Shown in pieces: positions 1-6,609 of a DNA stretch of 20,654 nt; positions within the stretch are counted from its first letter, which is position 1, and every line of letters begins with the position of its first letter. Both the position numbers and the translations under genes were made by a program. This DNA is from JAEDES01 sp964470055. GTDB taxonomy: Bacteria > Bacillota_I > Bacilli_A > RF39 > UBA660. Under the pieces are notes generated by a model. It was not told where the DNA came from. It did no database searches and saw nothing but the letters and a program-made list of their open reading frames with translations. Location of the stretch: NCBI GenBank assembly GCA_964470055.1, contig CAYXZZ010000023.1, forward strand, positions 1 to 20,654, in the 5' to 3' direction.

Positions 1-114
1 ATAGAAAAAATCTGCTACATGGGATATGAAACAGATGCTCAAAAAGAATTATCAACAATCCTAAATGGTGGATACGAAATATATAAAAAGAAATTTGAGA
101 AAGAGGCTGCATAA
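1..114 (+). CDS. 3' end of an unidentified gene (partial)
   Basis: Frame 1 is open from the window edge to the TAA at 112-114, giving 37 residues that end in KEAA. The tail is Lys/Glu-rich with one Cys and a GGYE turn. It is followed at once by a hairpin terminator that overlaps its last codons, which is how real gene ends look elsewhere in this window. There is too little sequence to assign a family. The start and most of the gene lie outside the window. Confidence 0.6.
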   Translation: MEKICYMGYETDAQKELSTILNGGYEIYKKKFEKEAA

Positions 115-135
115 GGCTTCTTTTTCTTTATCGCT
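100..135 (+). terminator. Rho-independent terminator of the upstream partial gene
   Basis: An 8-bp stem (100-107 with 116-123, one G-U pair) encloses an 8-nt loop and runs into a T-rich tract. The left arm lies inside the last codons of the partial gene, so the stop codon sits in the loop. Confidence 0.7.
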
Positions 136-143
136 TTCAATAA

Positions 144-179
144 TTGACCCTTTCTTTTTCAAAAAAAATATTATATAAT
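144..179 (+). promoter_or_regulatory. Possible promoter of the EIIB-like gene
   Basis: TTGACC at 144-149 is followed 19 nt later by TATTAT (169-174), which overlaps a TATAAT at 174-179. The spacing is a little long for either -10 choice, so the exact -10 is uncertain. It lies just after the preceding terminator and just before the gene. Confidence 0.5.
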
Positions 180-195
180 TATTTTGGTGATAATA

Positions 196-504
196 ATGGT
201 TAAATATATAATAATAGCTGTTCTTTTATTGATAATCTTACTTGCATTTTTAAAAGCAACAAAGAAAGATGTAGGACTAGATTTCAATAAATTAGTTGAA
301 TACTTAGGTGGAAAAGATAACATCATTAATACAGAAATAAATCTTTCTAGATTTAAAGTAACACTAAAAGATGTTTCTAAAGCCAACAAAGAAGGAATTC
401 AAAAATTAGGAGCCAAAGGTATCGTAGAAATAGATAATCAATTAAAAATAATTCTTGGCTCTGAATCAAAACAACTAAAAAAATATATAGACGAAATAAA
501 ATAA
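196..504 (+). CDS. Membrane-anchored PTS EIIB-like protein lacking the phospho-cysteine
   Basis: This 102-residue protein has one N-terminal transmembrane segment (about residues 4-20), a short basic linker and a domain (about 28-102) that reads like the glucose-type PTS EIIB fold. Recognisable parts are LGGKDNI, the strand RFKVTL followed by KDVSK, and the ending LGAKGIVEI...KIILGS. In classical EIIB domains a Cys in the DACxTRL motif carries the phosphate. Aligned by eye, that position is Asn49 (TEINLSRFK), so phosphotransfer by the usual route is not possible. No EIIA, EIIC or HPr gene is adjacent. The ATG at 196 was chosen because GGTGA lies 5 nt upstream at 186-190; a TTG at 184 would overlap that site. 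A regulatory or structural role at the membrane is inference. Confidence 0.75.
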   Translation: MVKYIIIAVLLLIILLAFLKATKKDVGLDFNKLVEYLGGKDNIINTEINLSRFKVTLKDVSKANKEGIQKLGAKGIVEIDNQLKIILGSESKQLKKYIDEIK

Positions 505-534
505 TGACAATAATTGCCATTATTTTTCTTTTTT
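500..534 (+). terminator. Terminator after the EIIB-like gene
   Basis: A 7-bp stem (500-506 with 518-524), extended inward by three more pairs past a mismatch, is followed by a T-rich run. It overlaps the stop codon. Confidence 0.7.
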
Positions 535-561
535 CGACAGAAAACGACACCTAAATTTAAT
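534..561 (+). promoter_or_regulatory. Possible promoter of the histidine kinase gene
   Basis: TCGACA (534-539) and TTTAAT (556-561) are each one mismatch from the sigma-A consensus, with a 16-nt spacer. The start codon follows at 582. Confidence 0.45.
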
Positions 562-581
562 ACACTAGTCATGGTGATTAA

Positions 582-1796
582 ATGATAACATTAAATAATC
601 TAATTATCTGTAGTATCTGTCTGTTTTTTCCCATAAGTCTTTATCTAAACTATATAACCTACATCAAAACTATTGAAATAGAAGAAAAGTCAATCTTCCT
701 AGAATTTACCTTACTCACATCACTTCTTTTAATGCTTCGTTATTCAGACCAAAACATTTTAATACTAACACTTATATCTATCCCACTAATCATCGCCCTA
801 TATAAAGATAAAATTTTTCTATACATAATTATGGTCTTAATTTTAGGTTATTCTGTCAATGTCAATCTACTAGTAATTATAATAAAATATATTATATATC
901 TACTAGTCAATAAAATTCTAAAAAACAATTTTACTAAAAAACTAATCATGTATACACTCCTAGAATGTTTATTCTTACTAATTCTTAATCAAAGTATCAT
1001 TAAAGTTTTCCCAATCATCTTATTATTCATTATCTTCAATCTTTTAATAATCATTCTCCTAAGAAAAGGTAATCAAAGTATCGAATTAAGTAATCTTCTC
1101 CACGAGTTAGAACACGAAAAACTACTTCGTTCCTCAATTTCTAAACTAACTCATGAACTAAAAAATCCTATCGCTGTATGTCAAGGATACTTAGAAATGA
1201 TTGATGAACAAGATTATAAAAAGACATTTAAATATCTAAACATAATTAAAGGTGAAATCACTCGTTCTAAAACCATTATTGATGAATTTTCATCATACGG
1301 AAAACTAAAAAGCATTAACTCTGAAGAGATGGACCTATCATATCTTTTTGAAGATATTGAAGAATTACTAGAACCAATATTTAAGTCAAATAAAGCAAAA
1401 CTAACAATTATAAAACCAGAAGAAGTATATTTAGAAGGTGATTATAATAAATTAAAACAAGTCTTCATTAATCTTTTAAAAAATACCATTGAGGCCAAAC
1501 AAGAAGAAATATCACTTGAAGTAGTTGTTACTATAAAGGAAAGTAAAAAGAAGATAACCATTAAAGTAAAAGACAATGGCATAGGTATGTCCAAAGAAAC
1601 CCTTGCGAAAGTCTCAGAAGTCTTTTTCACAACTAAATCAAATGGTACAGGCTTAGGACTTGCATATTCTAAAGAAGTAATTGAACTTCATCAAGGAACT
1701 TTAAAAATTCAGTCAAAAGAAAATCAAGGTACAGAAATATCAGTCCTTCTTCCTAAAAGAAAAAAGTCCGAAGACTTTAATAAAAGAAACTATTAG
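582..1796 (+). CDS. Orphan membrane sensor histidine kinase
   Basis: This 404-residue protein should autophosphorylate on His and pass phosphate to a response regulator. Residues 1 to about 165 are almost entirely hydrophobic, probably five or six membrane helices, with no recognisable extracellular sensor domain. A short coiled linker leads to the H box (HELKNP, His191). The ATPase part carries an N box (NLLKNTIEA, about 297-305), a G1 box DNGIGM (Asp331), the FFTTK F-box and a G2 box GTGLGL (from Gly355). The layout of membrane bundle plus catalytic core resembles sporulation-type (KinB-like) kinases. No response regulator is adjacent, so the partner is unknown. GGTGA at 573-577 supports the ATG. 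The last 20 bp overlap the gene on the opposite strand. Confidence 0.9.
   Translation: MITLNNLIICSICLFFPISLYLNYITYIKTIEIEEKSIFLEFTLLTSLLLMLRYSDQNILILTLISIPLIIALYKDKIFLYIIMVLILGYSVNVNLLVIIIKYIIYLLVNKILKNNFTKKLIMYTLLECLFLLILNQSIIKVFPIILLFIIFNLLIIILLRKGNQSIELSNLLHELEHEKLLRSSISKLTHELKNPIAVCQGYLEMIDEQDYKKTFKYLNIIKGEITRSKTIIDEFSSYGKLKSINSEEMDLSYLFEDIEELLEPIFKSNKAKLTIIKPEEVYLEGDYNKLKQVFINLLKNTIEAKQEEISLEVVVTIKESKKKITIKVKDNGIGMSKETLAKVSEVFFTTKSNGTGLGLAYSKEVIELHQGTLKIQSKENQGTEISVLLPKRKKSEDFNKRNY
1755..1778 (-). terminator. UUCG-loop terminator of the minus-strand small gene, inside the kinase CDS
   Basis: Read on the minus strand, AAAGTC-TTCG-GACTTT (1778 down to 1763) forms a 6-bp stem closed by a UUCG tetraloop and runs into a T-rich tract. 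It starts within the TAA of the minus-strand gene. The same bases encode the KKSEDF stretch near the kinase C terminus. Confidence 0.7.
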
Positions 1797-2076
1797 TGTT
1801 ACTGAAATTAGTATATTGTTGTTGTGGTGGGAAATAATAAGGCATCATTTGCCAGCCACAACATTGTGGTCTATTAAGTTGGTTATTGTTCGCAATACCA
1901 AAGCCTAAAGCAGTTCCTGCAAGGCCACCTACTACAAGTGGCGCAAGGAAAAATCTCTCATCATCAGGATTTTGATAAGAACTATAAGCATAGTTACTAG
2001 ATTGTAAACCACTTGTATTTCTGTACATAGTAGTGGAATTATTTGGTATAATATAACTAGAAGGATACATTAACAT
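1777..2076 (-). CDS. Small Asn/Tyr/Gln-rich protein with a central glycine-rich hydrophobic segment
   Basis: This 99-residue product is unrecognised. Its ends are rich in Asn, Ser, Tyr, Gln and Pro. The middle (about residues 42-61) is a hydrophobic Gly/Ala-rich stretch (FFLAPLVVGGLAGTALGFGI) preceded by DDER, followed by a CC pair. Small proteins with this composition occur in Firmicutes and some are surface or coat proteins, but no family can be assigned here. AAAGGAG (2081-2087, reverse strand) lies 4 nt from the first ATG and 10 nt from a second ATG at codon 3, so either start is possible. A dedicated UUCG terminator right after the stop supports it as a real gene. It is convergent with the histidine kinase and divergent from the aminopeptidase. 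Confidence 0.7.
   Translation of the reverse strand: MLMYPSSYIIPNNSTTMYRNTSGLQSSNYAYSSYQNPDDERFFLAPLVVGGLAGTALGFGIANNNQLNRPQCCGWQMMPYYFPPQQQYTNFSNTNSFFY
2044..2052 (+). promoter_or_regulatory. Possible extended -10 promoter of the aminopeptidase
   Basis: TGGTATAAT is a perfect extended -10. It has no good -35 (TGTACA lies 19 nt upstream). It sits inside the first codons of the divergent small gene and would give a leader of about 65 nt. Confidence 0.45.
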
Positions 2077-2124
2077 TCAACTCCTTTATAGTAATTTATG
2101 AAATTAGAAAGATTAGGTGAAAAT

Positions 2125-3231
2125 ATGGATACAAAAAAATTAAATACATTAGCCCATACAATGGTAAATTATTCTCTCCATTTAAAAGAAAATAGTAAAG
2201 TTATTGTTAATTTTACTCAAGAGGCAACTCCTCTAGTCGAAGAGTTAATTAAAGAAGCACAAAAAGTAGGAGCAGTCATGTCATTAAATATGTATGATCC
2301 TAGACTAAACGCTCGTCTAGCCGAAAAAAATACTGATGCTAGACTAGAACACTTAAAGAACCTTAGAAAGTTTGAAGTCGAAAATTATGATGCTTTTATA
2401 CAAATAAGATCCTCATTCAATGACTATGAAAGTAAAAATGTCCCTAAAGAAATGACTAGAAAACTTGGATCAATGACACAAGAACTTGACGATATTAGAA
2501 TCAATGAACGTGATTGGGTACTTCTAAATTATCCCACAGATTTAGATGCCTACAAAGCCAAAATGACAACAGCAGATTTCAACGAGTTTGCTCTTGACGT
2601 AATGACAGTAGACTACCAAAAGATGAATAACGACATTGCCCCATTAAAAGAACTTATGGAAAGAACAGATAAGGTTAGAATTATCTCTCCTGGAACAGAT
2701 TTAACTTTCTCAATTAAAGGAATGCCAGCTATTCCATGTTGCGGAGAAAAAAACATCCCTGACGGAGAGCTTTATTCTGCTCCAATTAAAGAAAGCGTCA
2801 ATGGAACTATAACTTATAATACCCCAAGTCCATATCAAGGAAATGTCTATAATCATGTTTCTTTAACTTTTGAAAATGGTAAAATCATTAAAGCCACTTG
2901 TGATGAAGACAACGAAAAGTTAAATGAAATCTTTGATACTGATGAAGGTGCCAGATATGTTGGCGAATTCTCTTTAGGTTTTAATCCTAAAATACTATAT
3001 CCTATGGGAGACATTTTATATGATGAGAAAATTCTAGGTAGTCTACATTTTACTCCAGGTAGATGTTATGCGGACTGTGATAATGGAAATGTTTCAAGCA
3101 TTCACTGGGATATGGTTTTAATCCAAAGAGAAGACTTTGGTGGGGGAGAAATCTACTTTGATGATGTCCTAATTAGAAAAGATGGAAAGTTCGTTTTAGA
3201 AGAATTAAAAGTCTTAAATTATGAAAACTAA
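2125..3231 (+). CDS. M29-family metallo-aminopeptidase (AmpS/PepS type)
   Basis: This 368-residue cytoplasmic enzyme should remove N-terminal residues from peptides using two metal ions. The sequence follows the M29 thermophilic aminopeptidase pattern: an N-terminal Rossmann-like half (VIVNFTQEATPLVEELIKEA) and a C-terminal catalytic half. Likely metal and catalytic residues are Glu215 (PDGEL), Glu281 (GEFSLGFNP), His308 (GSLHFTPG), and His327 and Asp329 (SSIHWDMV). The length matches the family. The ATG at 2125 is preferred because AGGTGA lies at 2115-2120; an in-frame ATG at 2098 lacks a ribosome site. It is a single-gene unit with its own terminator. Its substrates cannot be read from sequence. 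Confidence 0.93.
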   Translation: MDTKKLNTLAHTMVNYSLHLKENSKVIVNFTQEATPLVEELIKEAQKVGAVMSLNMYDPRLNARLAEKNTDARLEHLKNLRKFEVENYDAFIQIRSSFNDYESKNVPKEMTRKLGSMTQELDDIRINERDWVLLNYPTDLDAYKAKMTTADFNEFALDVMTVDYQKMNNDIAPLKELMERTDKVRIISPGTDLTFSIKGMPAIPCCGEKNIPDGELYSAPIKESVNGTITYNTPSPYQGNVYNHVSLTFENGKIIKATCDEDNEKLNEIFDTDEGARYVGEFSLGFNPKILYPMGDILYDEKILGSLHFTPGRCYADCDNGNVSSIHWDMVLIQREDFGGGEIYFDDVLIRKDGKFVLEELKVLNYEN

Positions 3232-3254
3232 AGGCGTGTAAACGTCTTTTTGTT
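3230..3254 (+). terminator. Terminator of the aminopeptidase gene
   Basis: A 7-bp stem (3230-3236 with 3243-3249, one G-U pair) with a 6-nt loop is followed by a short T run. Confidence 0.7.
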
Positions 3255-3282
3255 TGCTAAAAAGACAAATTTGTAGTATAAT
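3254..3282 (+). promoter_or_regulatory. Promoter of the first kinase-like gene
   Basis: TTGCTA (3254-3259) lies 17 nt before a perfect TATAAT (3277-3282). It sits directly after a terminator and 25 nt before the start codon, so the kinase-like cluster begins its own transcript here. Confidence 0.75.
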
Positions 3283-3307
3283 CAGCAACTAATGAGGAGT
3301 TGTTATA

Positions 3308-4060
3308 ATGGCTAAAATACCTACTACAAAATTAACAAGGGAAGAATACGAAAATCTACTAGCGCATAATATAGTTGATTACGGTGGAGAATCACTAATT
3401 TGTGACAGTGATAACCCAAATACACTATATAAAATCTTTGACTATTCAAACGAACAACAAAGAGATTTAGCCTATCCTAATAAAAGGGCCAAAATCGAGA
3501 GTCTATATGATTTACCAGAACTTTTATATAGCGTTAGACCAGTAAGTATACTCGAAGTAACTGACCAATTCGTTGGCTATGAGATGACTTGTGATCGAGA
3601 AGAATATACATTAGCGGATAGTCTTCTTTCCAAAGATGACAAATTAGTCTATCTCCATCAAATAAAAAACACTCTTGCTTACTATAAAACACTTGGTATA
3701 ACCTACGGTGATGTTCGAGGCGATAATATTTTGATAAATCCTATTCGCAAAACAATTAGATTTTGTGACATGGATAATATTAAATTAGGAGCTTATCCTA
3801 TTGATGTAATGACTGATGTTTTAGCCGAATATCTCGAAAAACGTGGCTCAATCGATGAAACGGCCGACATCTTTATGTTTAATTTACTTACACTTGAACA
3901 ATTGGCTTATCCTGATGAAGAATACAATGAAATAATGAAAATGGTTTGCAAAGGAATAGTTCCAAGCAACTTTGATGAAAAAGCCGCTAGTATCCTTCAT
4001 TCAATGACAACTCCAAAAGAGTTTACTGGCCAAACAATTCTTCAATATGTAAAAAAATAA
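3308..4060 (+). CDS. Small protein-kinase-like protein, tandem copy 1
   Basis: This 250-residue protein looks like a minimal protein-kinase fold. Visible in order are a glycine-rich loop YGGES (Gly26-Ser29), an ATP-contacting Lys42 in LYKIF, a hinge-like GYEMT and a catalytic loop YGDVRGDNILIN (Asp135, Asn140, with Arg137 where Lys is usual). Next is a metal-binding motif FCDMDN (Asp154, Asp156) in place of DFG, then FNLLTLEQL and a family-specific end (SMTTPKEFTG...LQYVKK). The HRD motif is replaced by YGD. The D-x-D-N motif recalls the IDxDSFQ motif of some bacterial conflict-associated kinases; that link is from memory and unproven. AGGAG (3295-3299) lies 8 nt from the ATG. There is no signal peptide or membrane segment. 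The substrate is unknown. Confidence 0.8.
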   Translation: MAKIPTTKLTREEYENLLAHNIVDYGGESLICDSDNPNTLYKIFDYSNEQQRDLAYPNKRAKIESLYDLPELLYSVRPVSILEVTDQFVGYEMTCDREEYTLADSLLSKDDKLVYLHQIKNTLAYYKTLGITYGDVRGDNILINPIRKTIRFCDMDNIKLGAYPIDVMTDVLAEYLEKRGSIDETADIFMFNLLTLEQLAYPDEEYNEIMKMVCKGIVPSNFDEKAASILHSMTTPKEFTGQTILQYVKK

Positions 4061-4281
4061 TCCATTAATTTACTCGTATTGTTTAAATAAAAAAATTGTG
4101 ATATATTACTCAACGAGTAGAAAAAACATCCAAATAAAAACTTTCAATCCACAGTTATAACACAACACGTCTCAAACTAACAATCTAATAACTTTCAAAA
4201 TAAAAAAGCATTTTTGTAATATAGATAATATGAATTTTAGACAACAGATAATTTAAATCTATTAAAAAGTAGGTGATGTTA
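4061..4281 (+). other. 221-nt AT-rich gap between kinase-like copies 1 and 2
   Basis: No gene is visible. It holds a small perfect hairpin (4107-4111 with 4115-4119, loop AAC) without a T run, and a distant copy of its arm at 4070-4075. A GATAAT (4224-4229) could be a -10 but has no good -35. No clear terminator follows copy 1, so copies 2 and 3 may be reached by read-through. Confidence 0.5.
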
Positions 4282-5028
4282 GTGAAAACTATGCCCAATA
4301 TTAAAATTACAATGGAAGATTTTCAAATTCTAAGGTATGCTGGCTATTTTAAAGATGGTGGAGAGGCCGTAATCTGTAAAGGACCCCGTCCTGATACGTT
4401 ATATAAAATCTTTTATGATGAAAAGAAAAAACAACCAAGAGTTATGTCAGATAACAAATATCAGAAAATACTTCATCAATTTAATCAACCTTTAGACCAT
4501 AGCGTTCAACCATTAAGCATTATCAGTTTAGATGATGAACTTATTGGCTATGAAATGACTTATGATGTTGAAGATGAAGTAATGACTCCAAATCTTCACC
4601 GACAAGAACTAATTACTTATTTGCGTCAAGCAAGAAACATCCTTGAATATTATGCCTCTAAAGATATTATCTATGGTGATATAAAAGCCAACAACATTCT
4701 TGTAAATCGTCGTACCAAAGCAGTTAAATTTTGTGATATGGACAATATCCAATTAGGTCAATACCCAATCGATTTAGTAGGATATGATCTTTCCTGTTTT
4801 AAAGCAGAACATGGAGCAATTGATGATACATCAGATGCTTACATGCATAATCTTTTAACGCTAGAGCAACTTTCATATAAAGAAAAAACATTTCAAAGTA
4901 TCTTATACACTCTAAGTGCTGGTAACCGTCCTAAACACTACCAAAAGCAGGCTTATAGAATAATGCAACAAATGGTCCGCGCCGAATCATTTCAAGGAGA
5001 ATACTTAATTCAATACGTAAAAAAATGA
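4282..5028 (+). CDS. Small protein-kinase-like protein, tandem copy 2
   Basis: This 248-residue paralogue has the most canonical active site of the set: glycine loop DGGEA (Gly26), Lys42 in LYKIF, hinge GYEMT, catalytic loop YGDIKANNILVN (Asp133, Lys135, Asn138) and FCDMDN (Asp152, Asp154). It also has YMHNLLTLEQL and the shared end (FQGEYLIQYVKK). The start is a GTG, chosen because AGGTGA (4271-4276) lies 5 nt upstream. This start also puts Gly26 and Lys42 in exactly the same register as in copies 1 and 3, and gives the shared N terminus Mxx(I/L/M)P(N/T). A role as an active kinase or small-molecule phosphotransferase is inferred. Copy 3 follows with a 9-nt gap, its ribosome site overlapping this stop codon. 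Confidence 0.8.
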   Translation: MKTMPNIKITMEDFQILRYAGYFKDGGEAVICKGPRPDTLYKIFYDEKKKQPRVMSDNKYQKILHQFNQPLDHSVQPLSIISLDDELIGYEMTYDVEDEVMTPNLHRQELITYLRQARNILEYYASKDIIYGDIKANNILVNRRTKAVKFCDMDNIQLGQYPIDLVGYDLSCFKAEHGAIDDTSDAYMHNLLTLEQLSYKEKTFQSILYTLSAGNRPKHYQKQAYRIMQQMVRAESFQGEYLIQYVKK

Positions 5029-5037
5029 GGTGATAAA

Positions 5038-5769
5038 ATGACTAACATACCAAACACGAACCTTTCAAAAAAAGAAGTAAGAAACATCTTAACTTCCGCA
5101 TACTACAATTATGGTGGAGAATCTATTATTTGTAGAACAGATAATCCTCATACACTATATAAAATATTTAGAAATGGTAAAAAAGTAGGGAAAATGTCTG
5201 AAAATAAATTTCAAAAAATAAAAAGATTACACGAACTTTCTTTAGAACATAGTACTATTCCAGTTGGAACTCTTAGTCAAAAAGGTGAACTTATCGGCTA
5301 TGAAATGACTTTTGATAAAAATGATACTAGATTCTGCCCATCTTCTTTTCCAAAGGATATAAGAATTCGTTTCTTAGAAGAGACCAAAGACATCTTAGAA
5401 TATTTTGCCAGTAAAAATATTGTTTATGGTGATATTGCTTATCGTAATATTTTATATAATCCCACAACAGGAGAATTCAAATTCTGCGATATGGATAACA
5501 TTCAGTTAGAAGACTATCCAATTGATTTAATTAGTAGAACTGGCTCTTTAGCAACCTATGTCAATGAATGTGGCATAACTACCAAAACAGATGCCTATAT
5601 GCATAATGGCATGACTCTATCAACTCTCGGAATAGAATATCCCTTCTTTTGTGAGGAGGATATTGAAGACTGTTTTGCTTCTCCTGCTGAAAATATTATT
5701 GATTCGATGATTACACCACATTCCTTCACAGGAGAATATTTAGTCAAGTATTTAAGAAAAGATCGATAA
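5038..5769 (+). CDS. Small protein-kinase-like protein, tandem copy 3 (altered catalytic loop)
   Basis: This 243-residue paralogue has YGGES (Gly26), Lys42 in LYKIF, the MSENKFQK helix shared with copies 2 and 4, GYEMT, and FCDMDN. Its catalytic loop reads YGDIAYRNILYN: Asp132 and Asn137 remain but the usual Lys position is Ala134, so activity could be reduced or different. The region between FCDMDN and the C terminus is the most divergent and the LTLEQL motif has become MTLSTL. The start is an ATG with AGGTGA 4 nt upstream. It is translationally close to copy 2, so the two are probably one transcript. Confidence 0.78.
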   Translation: MTNIPNTNLSKKEVRNILTSAYYNYGGESIICRTDNPHTLYKIFRNGKKVGKMSENKFQKIKRLHELSLEHSTIPVGTLSQKGELIGYEMTFDKNDTRFCPSSFPKDIRIRFLEETKDILEYFASKNIVYGDIAYRNILYNPTTGEFKFCDMDNIQLEDYPIDLISRTGSLATYVNECGITTKTDAYMHNGMTLSTLGIEYPFFCEEDIEDCFASPAENIIDSMITPHSFTGEYLVKYLRKDR

Positions 5770-5776
5770 CATTAAA

Positions 5777-5804
5777 TTGTCAATTCCCATTCTTTTGGTA
5801 TAAT
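5777..5804 (+). promoter_or_regulatory. Strong promoter in front of the broken kinase-like copy
   Basis: TTGTCA (5777-5782) lies 16 nt before TATAAT (5799-5804), which is preceded by TGG to make an extended -10. It is one of the best promoters in the window. It now precedes a pseudogene and then, without another clear promoter or terminator, rluB and the glycosyltransferase. Confidence 0.75.
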
Positions 5805-5828
5805 TAGTCCTCAGGAGTGAGGGAGAGT

Positions 5829-6593
5829 ATGAAAAATCTACCAAATATTGAACTAACACCACAATTGTGTACGGATTTAATTCAAAATAGAAGATTTTCT
5901 AAAGGTGGAGAATCTATTATTTGTCGTCCACAAGATAGTAATTACACCCTATATAAAATCTTCACGCAACCTCCTCCAAGCAGTGCGATAACAGAAATGT
6001 CAGAAAATAAACTTAATAAACTAAGAGCCCTATACCAAAAATCTCTTGAGTATAGTCTCAAGCCAGTAAGCACTATAAGTTTAGATGGAAGACTTATTGG
6101 TTATGAAATGACTTATGACCCAAGTTTTATATTGTTGCAAACTCTTGCTGATAATGCTGCCTTAAGTCGCAAAGAAATAATTACAACACTTAAGCAAAAG
6201 ATATCCTAGAATATTTTGATAGTAAAGATGTTACTTATAGTGATATAAAAAGTGATAATGTCTTAGTAAACCTAAGTCCAGAAAAGTTATGTTTTGTGAC
6301 ATAGATAATGTCGTATTGGATAATACCCAGTTGACTTGAAATGTTTTAATTTAATGAGATTTTATAAAATATATGGTAAGATAGATAATGTAGTACAGGC
6401 ATATATGCACAATTTATTCACACTAGAACAACTGGTTTTTCCGACGACGCCAACTACATATCATGATATTGTCATAGCCTTACGTAAAGGCGAAAGACCA
6501 ACAAAATTTAAACAAGGAGCAAAAGATGTATTTGATAGTATGACTTCACCAACTACTTTCAATGGTGAATATGCTATTCAATATATAAAATGA
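5829..6593 (+). pseudogene. Fourth kinase-like copy, broken by three -1 frameshifts
   Basis: The N-terminal half is intact: MKNLPN start, GGES at Gly26, LYKIF with Lys43, MSENK helix, GYEMT. Frame 1 then meets a TAG at 6207-6209. The homologous sequence continues one frame over near 6195-6200 (DILEYFDSKD, then SDIKSDNVLVN as the catalytic loop). It shifts again near 6288-6292 (FCDIDNVVLD) and a third time near 6322-6324 (YPVDLKCFNL, on to YMHNLFTLEQL and NGEYAIQYIK). Each shift equals loss of one base, so the three together restore the original frame. The Gly of YGD is Ser here, a sign of relaxed selection. The start was chosen by the GGGAG site at 5821-5825 and the shared N terminus. Assembly error is possible but three independent ones are less likely. 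Confidence 0.8.
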
Positions 6594-6609
6594 TAAAAGA
6601 GGTGAAAAT

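Noticed and set aside
184..195. TTG start for the EIIB-like gene
   Set aside because: It overlaps the GGTGA ribosome site, which is placed 5 nt before the ATG at 196.
2098..2124. Upstream ATG for the aminopeptidase
   Set aside because: It lacks a ribosome site, whereas AGGTGA stands just before the ATG at 2125, which also gives the usual family N terminus.
4107..4119. Hairpin after kinase-like copy 1 as a terminator
   Set aside because: The stem is only 5 bp of mixed composition and is followed by A residues on the plus strand, not T.
5026..5037. TGA read as Trp, joining kinase-like copies 2 and 3 into one protein
   Set aside because: The two frames are in register, but Trp is encoded by TGG throughout, PolC has no in-frame TGA over 1541 codons, and a ribosome site and the conserved family N terminus follow the TGA.
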